Source: Corythucha ciliata (lineage: Eukaryota > Arthropoda > Insecta > Hemiptera > Tingidae). Taken from it: a stretch of 64,000 bases of DNA. Under the pieces are notes generated by a model that was not told the origin of the DNA, searched no databases, and saw nothing but the letters and a program-made list of their open reading frames with translations. The position numbers and the translations under genes are program-made. Where the stretch lies: assembly GCA_038030265.1 (NCBI GenBank), contig CM075942.1, forward strand, positions 45,474,751-45,538,750, written 5' to 3'. How positions within the stretch are numbered: position 1 is the stretch's first letter; every line of letters begins with the position of its first letter. Below are positions 13,365 through 25,320 of the stretch, piece by piece.

Positions 13365-13546
13365 GCACCCACCAATATGTCCGTTGTGTATCGGACAAAT
13401 TGAAGGGCGGTCATATTGGTGGATAAGAAAAAATCCCTCACCCACCAATTTTTCCGAAACATCAGTTCGGACATATTGATGGGTGTAGGAATTCCTTTCA
13501 TTACCGCACCCACCATTGTCCGCCCAGCGCCCACCAATATGTCCGG
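13365..13546. repeat. Cluster of inverted CCCACCAATATGTCCG motifs
   Basis: At least six versions of CCCACCAATATGTCCG occur within 180 bp, alternating in orientation: forward near 13368, inverse near 13412, forward near 13440, inverse near 13469, forward near 13508 and 13531. The two long minus-strand open frames over this cluster (13268-13681 and 13293-13685) overlap each other and look like products of the repeat. Confidence 0.75.
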
Positions 13547-14559
13547 ATCCCGTCGTATCATTACTGTCGTAGAGTGTGAGAAAACGAGCTGAACGTTTGT
13601 CGAATTCATCAAAATGTTTAGTTTTATCGGGAACCGGAATAATCGAATTAACTTCTTTCCCGGCCGGAACAGTTGGTCCACTCAAATTGGAGAAAAGACC
13701 TGAAAATTGGCATCTTGGAGTCGAAAAAAGTCAACTTTCACACCACAACGCACAACCACCTCAAATCTCAGGCAATTCTCTCAAAGTTACAGGTTTGACC
13801 CAGAAATGCTCAGAAATGTTGAAATGCGGGCAAAGTCCAAGGCACTACCTACTTCCTTGGACTTCAGTGCTGTCGATTGCGCGGCTCTTAACCGCGAAAA
13901 AATTGGAGTGGCCTCAGAAAACGGGCCAAAGAAGGCTGTAACACACCGGAATCATAGAAGGAGCACTTGGACAGTTGGAAAATTCCATGAGGTCCCTTCT
14001 TCTCTTAACAAACGAGGAATGTAATTTATACGAGCGTAGCAACCAGTGATGGATTTACGGGGGGGGGGGAAGGTTGAAGCCCCTCCTAAGAAGATGTAGT
14101 TTTCTATGCTGGCACCCAATTTACTAAAAGTTAGCGCCTGCGCTATCCACCCGTCCTTCCCAGAATAGAACATAATATGTTTTTCGGCAAGACTTAATTT
14201 TATTGAAATTAAGCCGCCGCTTAATTTTATTGAATAATATCTCTGTAGTGTAGATAGTCTTTCGAGAAATATTTTTGCCCAAAAGACTGTTGAAGTGGTA
14301 CTGGCACGGGTGGATACAAGGAGGGGCAAATAGGGTGATCCCCCCCCCCCCGGATCTTGATGCTCAGGTAGTTCTTTTCACCAAATCCAAGGGAGTAGCC
14401 AGCTCAAAAGGGAGGGCCGGTTTCCGAAACCCCCCCCCCCAATCACCCTCTTCGTCACTATAAAAGCCTCCGCACACGGGGCCACTTTGAAGCGCTACTG
14501 AATGGCGCCACAGCCGACGACTTAGTGGCGCTTCTACTTTCGCAGCAGAAATCTGCCGT

Positions 14560-15020
14560 TTCCAGAAACGGTTCCTTCAAAGCCCAATTTGCTGAATTTT
14601 ACTCGTTGAAAAATCCTTTTGCGGAATCGGATCTTCCACAGAAATCAAATTTCGAGACTCTCCGAGCGAACCCCAAAACCCAATTTCGCGGGCTTGGCTA
14701 TTTTACACAGCCAAATTTCGGAGTTTGGCTCCTTCTAAGCTAAACTCTTGTGAATTTGGCCCGTTGAAACCTCAATTTTGAATATCAACCATTTCACGTT
14801 TTGCCTCTTTCAGGCAACAAAATTTGGCGGCTATGGCTTATAAAAAAGCACGATTTCACGGGCTTGACTCTTTCAAAAGGCCGAAGTTCAAAGCTTGTGT
14901 CGTGTAAAAGTCAAATTTCACGGGTTTGACTATTCAACCCCCAATTTCCAGCATTTAGAGACAAAAAAATCGCAGCCCTAGCTCCTTAAAAATGCCAAAT
15001 TTCAGAGTTTGTCTCGTCCT
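14560..15020. repeat. Minisatellite family A, block 4
   Basis: Repeats of CCAATTTCGCGGGCTTGGCT type, about 30-35 bp apart, from 14580 (CCAATTTGCTG) to 15015 (CCAAATTTCAGAG). Confidence 0.7.
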
Positions 15021-15029
15021 AAGCTTAAA

Positions 15030-17580
15030 ATGGACCAGCTAAAGAAGTGATCCTACGAAGAAGTCCTGAGAGACGAAGTTGTAGTCAATTTGATCAGCTT
15101 CAAATTAAGCTAAAGTAGTAGGGCTCTTAAAATTGAAAAAAATGATTTCTCTAATTTTTGTTTTTTCAAGATAACGGGTGAACTAATAGAGCTACAGAAA
15201 CCCGCATGAGCTCAAAATTCAGCACATTCTGTCTACTTTCATAAGTATAATAGTGAACTTTTTCGTAGGATGCATTTTTAGGGAGATATAAGCCAAAATC
15301 CAACACAAGATCGTAAATTTCGAGGTTTTTCGAGTACCCTGAAGTTAGCACAGGGTTTTCGAAGCTGCTCAAACTCAGATTTACCGGCTTTTTTGCATTG
15401 TTTCCTTTTTTTTTGTTTTTTGTCAAGAATGACTGGCCTAAAACCTTTACCTTCGGTTTTAGTTTCACGCATACATGGTATTAAGTGAACGCACGTTTTA
15501 AAGAAAGAGGAAAATATTTTGTTTCGACCCACAATTTCAACATAAAAGCACGCTTACTGTTTTCCAAACATAATATCAACCATAATGATTAAAGTCTCCG
15601 TGTACTTTTGAAATTTAGAGATTAATTCTGAACGTGATATCCCCTCAGTGGCACAGCAGGATGTCGACCGAATGATATTGCTTACATCAACGACGCTTTT
15701 ATACCCCTCCTCCTCATCCTAAATTGTCCTTACGCAAATGCGCGCATCCAAAAGCGCTCACATTTAAAAAAATAAACACTGACATTTATTTTTAAACGTT
15801 CAAACCTGCCTATAATAAACTGCAACGCTAAATGATGTTAGAAATCAAAGTTCTACGAACAGGACAAAACGACCGAGCAACAAAGATTGGTTATCCAGTC
15901 AGACATTAAAAATGAGGCATAAAAAAAGTATGCATGGTAATTTATGGACGAAGCATTAATTTGTTACATCGTAAACTAAGCCATCCAGTCGAACGTATTA
16001 TGTTAATATATCGCGCCTAATTGAAAATACTACCGGGGTGTGCTCTGATATTCGTTCCACACACCGTTAATATTTATAATTGCAAGAAGACGGGCAGCAG
16101 CTGTGATGTGAATCGTTTCACTTCTGTGAGTCTGATCATTTTCGTCACGTTTTCAGCCTTGAATTATAAGAGACTTTTAGCAACACCCCCGCTAACGCTA
16201 ACGCAAACGATAAATCAGTCGTTGATTGGTTACGAAACGTCTGATTGGTTGAAATTTGAAAATAAAGTTTCCGGAGGATTTAACGGGAAAGTGCTAAAAC
16301 TCACTATCTCACTATTACTGTCAATCACTTAAAAAAAAAAGGAACGACTTCGTGCTGATAGGTATGGTCCTAATACAATGAATATTTCATACACGAAAGG
16401 TCTATGTAGCGTGACGTAATCGTTCCAATAATTTACGACCAATTTTTTTCTGAAGAAAACAAAACCGTTTAATAAATATGCAATAATCGACAAATGGATT
16501 GTAAAGTTTTGACTTATTTTGGTAGAATTCATGTGTATTGATCCGACATCAATTAATAAGGCGTTCCATTCGACTAAAGGTTGAAAGGAAGTATATTCGT
16601 ATAAATTATGCAAATCCCACACACTCTAATGCGGCTGGTTCCACGGGTATTTCAATACTATCAATGAATATCTCTTCCTCAAATTTTTTTTTCTTGAGTC
16701 AAATTATCACGGTCCTGGTTGGGAAATTTACTTTCAAAACGAAATCGAGGAGTACTCCACCCAAAAACTTTCAGTTCTCTGAGTTTCCCCATTTTCACGC
16801 CGCCCCAACTATGAAAAGAACAGCCAACAAAAGTGTCATGATTGGAATTCCATTTGATATTGAAAATACCTGTGTTGTATTCCTGTACTAGTCTTTCAGC
16901 TCGTTCCCCCCCCCCCACCTTCCGTCAGTATTCGCGTTATATATTTTTCCCTCTCCGACGATCCTCTTAACATGGAATAACCGAGAAAAAGCAGTCATCG
17001 AGTATTCCGGAGGGTGCAGCTGAATAAAAAAAAAAAAAATCCCCGGTTGTAAGAAGTGAGAAGAAATATATTTATATCGCGTTTCGCTCGGCTTTTTGAC
17101 GCTTTTTAGATCTCCCTTGCCCGGCTCCTATAAATGCTTGGAAAATCAATGAGGTGAGGGAAGTCTAATGAAAAATTTGGAGCACAATAGTGGTCGGTCT
17201 TGGTTAAATATTTCCAAAAGTGCCATAATTACAAAAGAAACTCACTGTATAGAAGTTGGGCTTCTTTAATCACTTTACTGTTGCGATTCCCCTCCTCGCA
17301 CTATACTTTACTATAAACCTTCTTTTCAGCCCCTCCACCACGACCTTGCCATCATCCAACAACCCCTGAATGATGGAGAGAGGAGAGATTTAATATTTCC
17401 CTCTATACACGCCGAGCGAAAGGAGGCCTTTTGCTGCGGCTCCTATTCTTTTTCCCCTTCCTCATGCAATCCATTAAGGTATTGAATAGAAGGGAAAAAC
17501 TTTCGAGGAAACGCTCTAGTGGAAACAAGTGGATAGAAGATGTTAGCCGCGGAGGGGTCGAAGGGGAAAAAGCGAAGAGA
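15030..17580. other. Unique non-coding sequence
   Basis: Frames up to 117 codons (16538-16891) show no motif. C runs occur at 16906-16914. No repeats shared with the rest of the window were seen. Confidence 0.5.
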
Positions 17581-17599
17581 TCTCTCTCACTCTCTCTCG

Positions 17600-17699
17600 C
17601 TCACCTCGGCATCGACTTAAAACCCGCAAAACTCATTTCTCGCTGCCAGTTGTGGTGAAAACTTGGCCATCGTCGTTTACAATGACCGGTGTCGCTGTG
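17600..17699 (+). other. Candidate first exon with start codon and splice donor
   Basis: After a CT-rich stretch (17580-17605), TTTACA is followed by ATG at 17681, encoding MTGVAVG. The next bases are GTAAGT (from 17700), a strong donor. This looks like a 5' UTR plus a short coding start. No continuation exon was recognised downstream in the window, so the product is unknown and it may be chance. Confidence 0.25.
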
Positions 17700-18089
17700 G
17701 GTAAGTTGAAAAGGAAACCTCACTCGGTTTGAATCCCGGGGAAAAAAAAAACTTTTTGGAAGTGGTTTTGAAGAGCGATGTAGAGGGTTGAGGGTAGGGG
17801 GCTGGGAAACAAACTTCCATTTCTTCTGAGAGAAAATAAGAAAAAAATCAATCCATTCGTGGACGATTGAACAGTTTTAGTGGGCAACTCAACAAAAATA
17901 GAAAGGTGTTATTGAAGTATTTTCTTTTTAAGAGCTTCCTCATCAGTATAGAGAGAAAAAAAAACCTGTTTCCAACTGCAAACTACGTCAAAAGATGAAA
18001 AGACCGACGTGAAGGTCCTAAAATTACCCAGTCAGCAATGATCCTTAAAAAAAACATTTTTAAGATATTTTTTCTCAAATGAAACCTTT

Positions 18090-18620
18090 GTTCACAAAAC
18101 GTTTGGAAAATAGAGGTATTTTTAATAACTTTCATTAAATACAAATTTTTTTAACGTACTTGTTTAAAAGATTTTATGAAGAAACGTTGTTTAAGCGTTG
18201 ACGTATTAAATGTTTCGTTGAAAAACGATTTATAAAAGCTAATGAAATAAACGTTTATTTCCTATTTTTAATTTATGTTTTATAAACTTGTACGTATTAA
18301 ACGTTTCATTGAAAAACGTTTTATAAAAGCTAATGAGATAAACATCTATTTCCTATTTTTAACTGATTTCTTATAAACTTTTACGTATTAAATGTTTTGC
18401 TGAAAAACGTTTTATATGTATAGGCCAGTGAAGTAATCTTTTATTTTCAACTTGTATTTGACACTTTTTAAACGTTCACAAATTATATTTAAAAAAAGAT
18501 TTTCGAAACCAATGAAATAAACTTTTGTATTCCATGTTTAATGGATACATTTTAAATGATCGCTTATTAAATGTTTTCTAACAAACTAGTTTGAATTATG
18601 TTTTCGACGTTCACGTTTGA
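18090..18620. repeat. Subterminal AACGTTTTATAAAAGCTAATG repeats
   Basis: Four to five copies of a roughly 120-bp unit containing ACGTATTAAA-GTTTC, TTGAAAAACG and TTTATAAAAGCTAATGA, then TTTATTTCC. Identity is clear for the first three copies (near 18200, 18290 and 18380) and fades after 18450. Not coding. Confidence 0.7.
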
Positions 18621-19034
18621 AACGTATTAAAAAACAAAAAAAAAACAAAAACAAACAAAAACAAAACAAACAAACAACAAAAGCTCTGGCAGCTGGCGGT
18701 CGGAATGAGTGTCCCCCTATCATCATAATAAAGTCAATGCACTTGTCAGGGGAGGGCATTAAAATAAGTTGGTCGGAGCAAACTTCTTGTATGGGAAACA
18801 AAATATGTAGAATAAAACTTCCTGACACTGTATTTTGTCGGTGGGTAGCGGGCTTTCGAAAGATTATCGAGGGTAAATCTTGAATTGGTTAAATTGAGTC
18901 AATAACATTATATTTGGGTAGTGGAGGGAAGAGGTCTATCTCGCTTAAGATTTCAATTCATTATTCCAACAAGCTAGGGGAAAAGTATAAAGGAGAGAAG
19001 AGTTATAGGATATTCCGTTCATACCGCAGATATA

Positions 19035-19120
19035 CAGGGTGTTTCAGGAGGCACCCGCAATAATTGCAGATGATGTAGTACTAAGTAGGATGAACCAAAA
19101 TGACTATACGAACATGGGGT
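19035..19120. mobile_element. Isolated element terminus, CAGGGTGTTTCAGG
   Basis: TA is followed by CAGGGTGTTTCAGGAGGCAC and then GATGTAGTACTAAGTAGG, matching the terminal 60 bp of the 612-bp MITE family with lower identity. Beyond about 19120 the similarity stops. It could pair with 22051 as the two ends of one 3-kb element, but the interior gives no support. Confidence 0.5.
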
Positions 19121-20159
19121 AGCAAACGCTTGGTTTCAGAGTACAGGGAATTTCGTGTTTAGACCAAACCACCTCTTTTCCACAAATAGTGGTCTTAACG
19201 GACTAACCGTTCAACGTGGAACAAAATGAGCTTCATTTCTGAAAAGAGCACCAAATTTAACATTAGAAACCCGAGAAATAACACAAAAAAGACATTTAAA
19301 TAATCACTATAAACACATCTTTAAATAATTTTAATTATTTTTTTTAAAAAATGATCTCAAATAATTGTGTTATTTGAATCGTGAGGTTATTGTGATGTGA
19401 AAACAATTGTTTTGCGATTTTACCTGGCGACTGCAATATGGCTCATTTTGACGATTTTTCAAAATTTATAAATGATATTTAGGCCGTGTTAGAGAGGGAA
19501 CTAGGGAAGAACAAATTTCGGAGATAATAATGCAAAAAACATTACGAGAAACGGATTCGATGAGTGGCTATACGATTGCGGTGGTGGTAATAATTGACTT
19601 TAAATCTCTATCGCTGCCTAAATTTCATTTGTAATTTTTAGATCTCGTATAAACTTATGAGATGGATGGTCTGATAAATGAAATGCACTTCTTTCAACAG
19701 GCTGCTGCCGGAACAAACTTTAATGAAATGCACTAATACTTGTATTTCATTATTTATAATACATTTGTTGAAGGTATTTTGAGCTTTGTGTTTAAAATGC
19801 ATTTTATAAGTATTTTGGCCACCCCTGCCTACGCCTACGGTATTCGAAGATGAATTATTATTTTCCACTGAAACGTGGCTGCGTAATGGTGGGACAAATC
19901 CGATTTTTATTATTTAATTTATTCTTATGCATACATAATGATCATAGAATCAACAGACTAAGACTACGCCACGGCCATAATTTCGTATTTTCCTTTCTCT
20001 CTCATTCACCCACCCCTTGGACGCGAGGTAGCACCCAGCACAAAGTACTCCCACCCGTGTCATGACCTGTTCTTGACAAAGGCGCCTTTTTATTTTGCTT
20101 GTCGATTCGTTTTCGCTCGTTTTAGTACGAAAAAATCCCCCCCCCTCCACTCAATTTAG

Positions 20160-20531
20160 GGTTTACTTTGAAACTCGAAAGTGCTGAGTGTGTGTTCTTG
20201 TTGCTCTGTCCATCCGATTCCAAAACGGAAGAAGGGGAAAGTGTCGGTCTTGCGGTGGAAACAGCGGAAGAGGGAAAAGAATGGGGAAAGGGAGCCGATG
20301 CCTTGAAGTCTTGACTGTTCCTGTTCGTTCTCGTTGTTCGTCCTTAGTGTTGCTTCGTTATTGCCCAATTTTTCCTTCCGTTAATTAAGGTAAGGCTGGG
20401 CCGTTTTGCTGTTTGCCTGCTGCTGTGCAGTAGTGTTATTTGGAGCGGTGTAAACTAATTTTTTATCGGTTTCATTTTCAGACTAATATTACATTTCTAG
20501 CGGTCATTCTTTCAGTCGACAATTCATCTGG
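20160..20531 (+). other. Candidate 5' UTR exons with a short intron
   Basis: A GC-richer stretch ends TTAATTAAG before GTAAGG (20389). A 93-nt stretch ends TTTCATTTTCAG (20481), then a 50-base block runs ACTAATATTACATTTC to CATCTG before GTGAGT (20532). Paired splice signals at this spacing resemble UTR exons. There is no coding frame and no downstream coding exon in the window. Confidence 0.3.
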
Positions 20532-20687
20532 TGAGTACCTAGTTTAGATCTGTGTCCTAGTAGTCATACGGCCACATCCCTAGCACCGCGTACACACACA
20601 CACCCCAACTTTCAGGTATTTTTTTCTTCACGTTGTAGACCACGTGTCCGAGAGGGAAGACTTGAAAGTTTTAAGTAATATAAATCG

Positions 20688-20942
20688 TTAATAAATTAAT
20701 TAGACTGATATTATCCGGACAACGATGGAAGGGCATAGCCCAACACGATTCGAGTTTCGAGAAAAATGGCTCCCCGGCGGGATTTGAACCCGCAACCTCT
20801 GGATTACCAGCGTGCTGGACTGGTAATCCAGAGGTTGCGGGTTCAAATCCCGCCGGGGAGCCATTTTTCTCGAAACTCGAATCGTGTTGGGCTATGCCCT
20901 TCCATCGTTGTCCGGATAATATCAGTCTAATTAATTTATTAA
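20688..20942. repeat. 123-bp-arm palindrome built on a tRNA-Thr 3' half
   Basis: Arms 20688-20810 and 20820-20942 are inverted copies that match at every base I checked, separated by 9 bp. The arms contain the anticodon loop, variable region, T arm and acceptor 3' strand of a tRNA plus about 75 bp of flanking DNA. In either direction a T run follows the CCA (20861-20863 on plus), as expected for Pol III termination. The structure looks like an inverted duplication whose breakpoint is at the 5' edge of the anticodon loop. Confidence 0.93.
20811..20863 (+). tRNA. tRNA-Thr(GGT) 3' half, pseudogene
   Basis: The stem CTGGA (20815-20819) pairs with TCCAG (20827-20831) around the loop CTGGTAA, putting anticodon GGT at 20822-20824. 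A T arm follows (GCGGG, TTCAAAT, CCCGC), then CGGGGAGCCA. The 5' acceptor strand and D arm are missing; their place is taken by the inverted copy of the 3' half. It cannot fold as a tRNA. The minus-strand mirror copy (20767-20810) lacks the 5' anticodon strand, so the plus copy is probably the parental one. Confidence 0.75.
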
Positions 20943-21639
20943 TTAAAATACCGGCGACAGATTTATTCAATATATCCATCTAATATAAATCAATAAATTT
21001 GCGGATTTCCTTCATTCCGGTGATATAAATTTGCTGAAGTATCTTCCTGGAAAGGATTAAACCAAGGGGCTCAAGTTTCATTGCTTAACAAAATAATTAT
21101 CACTATCAATAATTATAATTATCAATAATTATAAAATATAATTATAGGGGGGTGATGGAGCATTTTACATGGGACTTCACTGGATTTACTTAGTTTTCGT
21201 CCAAATTACGGCTCTAACGGCAATAAGTTCAGGGTGTAAATTGATCCCTAACATCCTTCGACGTTAATTAGTTGATTTGCATATTGTTTTAAATATGTCC
21301 AATACTAGCTTTATTCGGTGGCTGCTGCCAGTACAGTAAAATTGTCAGTTGTCATGGGGAAGCGTGATTTTGAACAATCAAATTGGTATGTTTTGTTTTT
21401 TTTGTTTTTTTTTTTCTTGCAATACTGGAAGCAGCCCAAGGTTTTGAACAAAGCTATTAAATAAAATAATAACAAAGGTAATTGGCGCTCCTCGTCAATT
21501 GCCAAAATGGTGGGTTTTTGCGAAAACCCAAGAATGTGAAGGGCATTTATTGCAACAGTGCCGGTCTTGAGTAGACTCGTGCGAAGTTTGCCCTTTTACA
21601 CTATTTAAGACTGGTTATTAAACAAATTAGTTAGTGAAA

Positions 21640-22051
21640 GTTATCATGAACATCATGAAAATGAACCTTATGAACTCATGAAAAATGAAATTTCACTTAG
21701 ATGACTTACTCAGAAACTGGCGCTGAAGTACTCAGACAATTTCGAAAACGCTTCTTTCATCATTTTTAACGAAGTACTGAAATTCTTGAAGGCAACTAAA
21801 GTGGTGTTGATTGACATTTTCTGAAGTAAAATTGTGTGATCTTTTTAATAACACTTTAATTAATCAAGTCGTTTAGTCGTTGCAAGGACTTTTTGGGGAA
21901 AACACAGCGAATGACGAAAAATGCATAGGGGGCCAGTAACTTCAAGGGAAATCATTTGCGACCTTATGTCAATAGGGTGATTTTGGTCGCATTTATAATT
22001 ATTAGTACTACAACATATTAAAATATGCTGCGTTCGTCCTGAAACCCCCTG
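21640..22051. mobile_element. Partial copy of the 612-bp MITE (inverse orientation)
   Basis: Read on the minus strand from 22051 it begins CAGGGGGTTTCAGGACGAAC and then follows the 55379 element: TTGTAGTACTAATAA, GACCAAAATCACCCTAT, TGCGACC-like sequence, AACTTCA and the ATCACACAATTTTACTTCAG stretch. The far end is not present in recognisable form. Confidence 0.7.
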
Positions 22052-23422
22052 TATAGGCCTAATTCATTTAACTTGACATTCTTGTTCTGAGTGTTATAAT
22101 ATGAATTCGCATTTTTCAGACATAATCGCGGAAAAGTCACCAAGTTCAACTACCGGCGAACTTAAACAATCAGCAATGGCTTGGCTTGCTCAAGCTTCCC
22201 AACGTATATTGATGTAATTTTACAATAATTGTATTACTAGTTTTCTGCTTTATATGTCGTCGTTTTCATGAGTCACGTTTAATGTTTGTTCTAGCTCTCA
22301 AAGGAAATCAGAGAACGTACCCTGACGTGTTTTTGACCCCACCAGTACGCTTTCACCATTCATTTCAGAGTTATTTTAAAACATTGTTTTTCATGGCTTG
22401 TAAAAATATGTTTAAAGTTTTTAAAATGTTTTAGTAAGTAAGTTTTTGAGCTTTTGAAAACTATTAATACAAGATGTCAATAAAACGTTTTGTTTAAAAC
22501 AGATTTACCGCGTTTTTTAAACATTTCAAAAATACAAATTTGAGTCATTAGTAAAACGTTTCTTATACGTTCTGAGGCATATGGCTCCAAAAAGTTTTAC
22601 CACTTTTTTATATATTTTAGAAATGTTAATGCGAGATATCAACAAAACGTGTTTCAAACATTTTGTGTCAAAATATTTGTTAACGTTTTTTAAAGGTTAT
22701 TCAAACCTTGAAATTAGGTGTTTTTTTTCGGGTGAAAACGGCCATTAAAACATTTAAAAATACTTTTTTTAAGTGATTTGAATTAGGTTTTAAAAGCGTT
22801 TTGAACAAACATGAAAAAAACGTTTGCTTGCTGACTGGGTAGTACTACCTAGTACCGCCTACAAAGTAGAAAAACCCGTGATTCAAACGTAACGAAGGTC
22901 CAAGAAAAGTCAAGATGGCAGAATTTATTGGTATACGTTTGGTGATAATGGCCTCTGAATAACAGTAACTGGGGCTTTCAAAACGTAAACGTTTGGCTTT
23001 ATGAGAGGTCTACAGGGGATTTGAAACAGCGTTGTATTTCTACACATGCCGAAATTTGATTGCCAGTAAAACCTTCCTACGACTGTAACTCGCTTATTTC
23101 TGGCCGAAAATCAAATCTGAATGCATCGTTGGAAAGAGCGTTAAATTTACCATCTTCCCAGTGCAAAATATTATTTCAAATGTAGGATTCAGAGGACGAA
23201 AAATGAGCCCGAGTAGTAAAATGTGAGGAATTACGAAAATTTGCAGAATTTTCAAACTTTTTCAACTCCGACTGAATCTGTCGGTTAATCGTACACTGCA
23301 ATCTTAAAAGTTGGTGTAGAACCTAAGCTTTCTTTAGGTCTAGTCATTTTATAATTAAAAAATCGAATATGTGAGAAAAACCGCGTCTGATTGAAAAAAT
23401 AGGTGCTTTTTTTTCATCTTAA

Positions 23423-23550
23423 GCCCCACGCACACGATGCATTTTTTGAAGGAGGAGTGTCTGCCTGTTTTGAAAAACTACCCGGGATCATATGTTTTTT
23501 TTCACCCTGCGTGTAATCCTCCTTCAAAAAATGCATCGTAAGCATGGGAC
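23423..23550. mobile_element. 128-bp foldback inserted in the truncated copy
   Basis: Arms GCCCCACGCACACGATGCAT and ATGCATCGTAAGCATGGGAC extend through TTTTTTGAAGGAGG. The sister element at about 50425 reads through without it, so the empty site is visible in the window. The left flank is TTAA, which suggests a piggyBac-like target, but the right flank (TTTTA) does not match cleanly. Confidence 0.8.
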
Positions 23551-24855
23551 TTTTACTTCAATTATTTAATGACTGCCAAATCTTCACAGTTTGGTGAAAT
23601 TAGGGGTGGGATACGCCTGTTTTATGTTTGTTTTGTCGATGGCTGAATCGAATGGTGGTGCTAACGATGCTCATGGAATATTTGAGCTAGGGCAATAGGG
23701 GTAATACGATGTTCAATATTTTAAAAGGATCCCGTTTCTATTGAGGGACGCAATTCGGGAATAGACCGTCTGATGGTAACATCTAGAAAAGACAAGCAAG
23801 AGCTATTTTATTCACTTTGGCATATTTTCTGTGTGTCCTTAGTGTTGGTCCCCACTATCCGTTCTAAAACCCAATGATCGCCGAATACGCTAATCCTCAA
23901 GCAGATCCTCTAGAAACGCTTTCTATACCTATTTGATAAACTATGCTCCGAGGTAATCAAGCTCAGTGTTTACAGTTACAGAAAAGCGCTCCGAGTAGTG
24001 CAAGTACGAGATTTATTACTCCCAAATGAATGCATTTTTTCACATGTGCATTGGATTTAGAGGACCAATTCTATGGCCTCCTAGAAGACCGGACCTTACC
24101 TTACCCTTCTTCGCTGACGTTTGTGGAGGGACTTAAAACAGGAGTTTATAAAGTTATGGTGTAAAACATCCTGAGATCGGGGATCTGCTGGAAGTGCTGG
24201 ATAGGATTCACATGCAGTGACTAAGAAAGGCGGAATCCAGAAGTTTCAGAAGGAGCAGTGGGTGAGGTTCGCCGCGTATGCCTAAACCAAAATAGCGGAC
24301 TCATAGAAAATATCATGCAGAGGTGAATAATGTAGCTCTTGTTCGTCGTTCCCCGCATGTTCTCTCGTTGTTATTAGAGATACTCGGACTTTTCCCACAA
24401 ATATCAACCCTTAGTGGAAAATAAATTCATTTTTAAACATAACACCAGACTACTCCTAATCCTATAGCTCTCCTATTTCAGGTTCCACATATGCACCACC
24501 CGATTCAGCGCTAGCGTGATATGCGCGCCAACCGCCACTCGATTCAGCGAGAAAAAACAAGTAAAACCCACCCCTTATTCCACCAAACTGTGAAGATTTG
24601 GCAGTCATTAAATAATTGAGCAAGATGAAAAAAACACTATTTCTACAATCAGACTCGGTTTTCTCACCTATTCGATTTTTTAATTAAAACTAGAATCAAA
24701 AGCGCAGATTTCGTGGGGCAGCCGCCCACCCTCCAATTCCATCTAAAAGTTTAAATCTAACAGGACTACCACATTTGCAATCTTCAAAACTTTCGCAGGA
24801 CTTGCTCAGCAACAGAAACAATTCCTCGAATTTCGCTCACTAATACACCAAATTC

Positions 24856-24891
<36 letters not shown>

Positions 24892-25008
24892 CTGTCGTGA
24901 AAACCAAATTTCGCACCGTACAAGACCATTATCGCAGCTCTGCCTCACTAAGCCACCAACACCTCAGATTTCGACCACTAAGACGCCACTTGCACTGATT
25001 TTTCTTGC

Positions 25009-25040
<32 letters not shown>

Positions 25041-25139
25041 ATATACTTTCTGACTTTCCCTATATTCTTCTCTGGCTTCCTACAACCTATGCACAAACCA
25101 CGAAGTCGACTTGAGGACATTTGACTTGAGTGACATTTG

Positions 25140-25320
25140 ATCTTTTTGTGGATAGAAGACTTTGTGGTCAGAGCTTTTGTGGTTAGAGCATTTTGTGGTT
25201 TGATCTTTTTAGTGTTACAGCTTTTTGTGGTTCGAGCTTCTATGGATTCAAGGTTTTTTGTGCTTTAATCAATTTATTTGTGGTTAGAGTTTCTTGTGGT
25301 TAGATTTGTTTGAACTCAAG
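25140..25320. repeat. ~20-bp minisatellite, TTTTGTGGTTAGAGC
   Basis: Eight or more degenerate copies lie within the insert that interrupts the truncated 2.9-kb element. Likely the same family as 26815-27265. Confidence 0.65.

Larger units (their letters stand above)
18028..22847. repeat. Possible large element with CCCAGTCAGCAA ends
   Basis: TA-CCCAGTCAGCAA at about 18028 and TTGCTGACTGGG-TA at about 22847 are perfect 12-bp inverted ends beside TA. Both ends run inward into repeats of AAACGTTTT-like words (18090-18620 and 22370-22830), as with subterminal repeats. Between them are candidate UTR exons, the tRNA palindrome and MITE pieces. It may be one large composite or two unrelated copies. 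Confidence 0.5.

Noticed and set aside
13268..13685. Two overlapping minus-strand frames of 137 and 130 codons
   Set aside because: They cover the alternating CCCACCAATATGTCCG cluster and overlap in different frames, so repeat structure explains both.
20671..20979. 102-codon minus-strand frame reading SPAGFEPATSGL and EVAGSNPAG
   Set aside because: This is the well-known false protein made by translating tRNA sequence; it lies on the tRNA palindrome.
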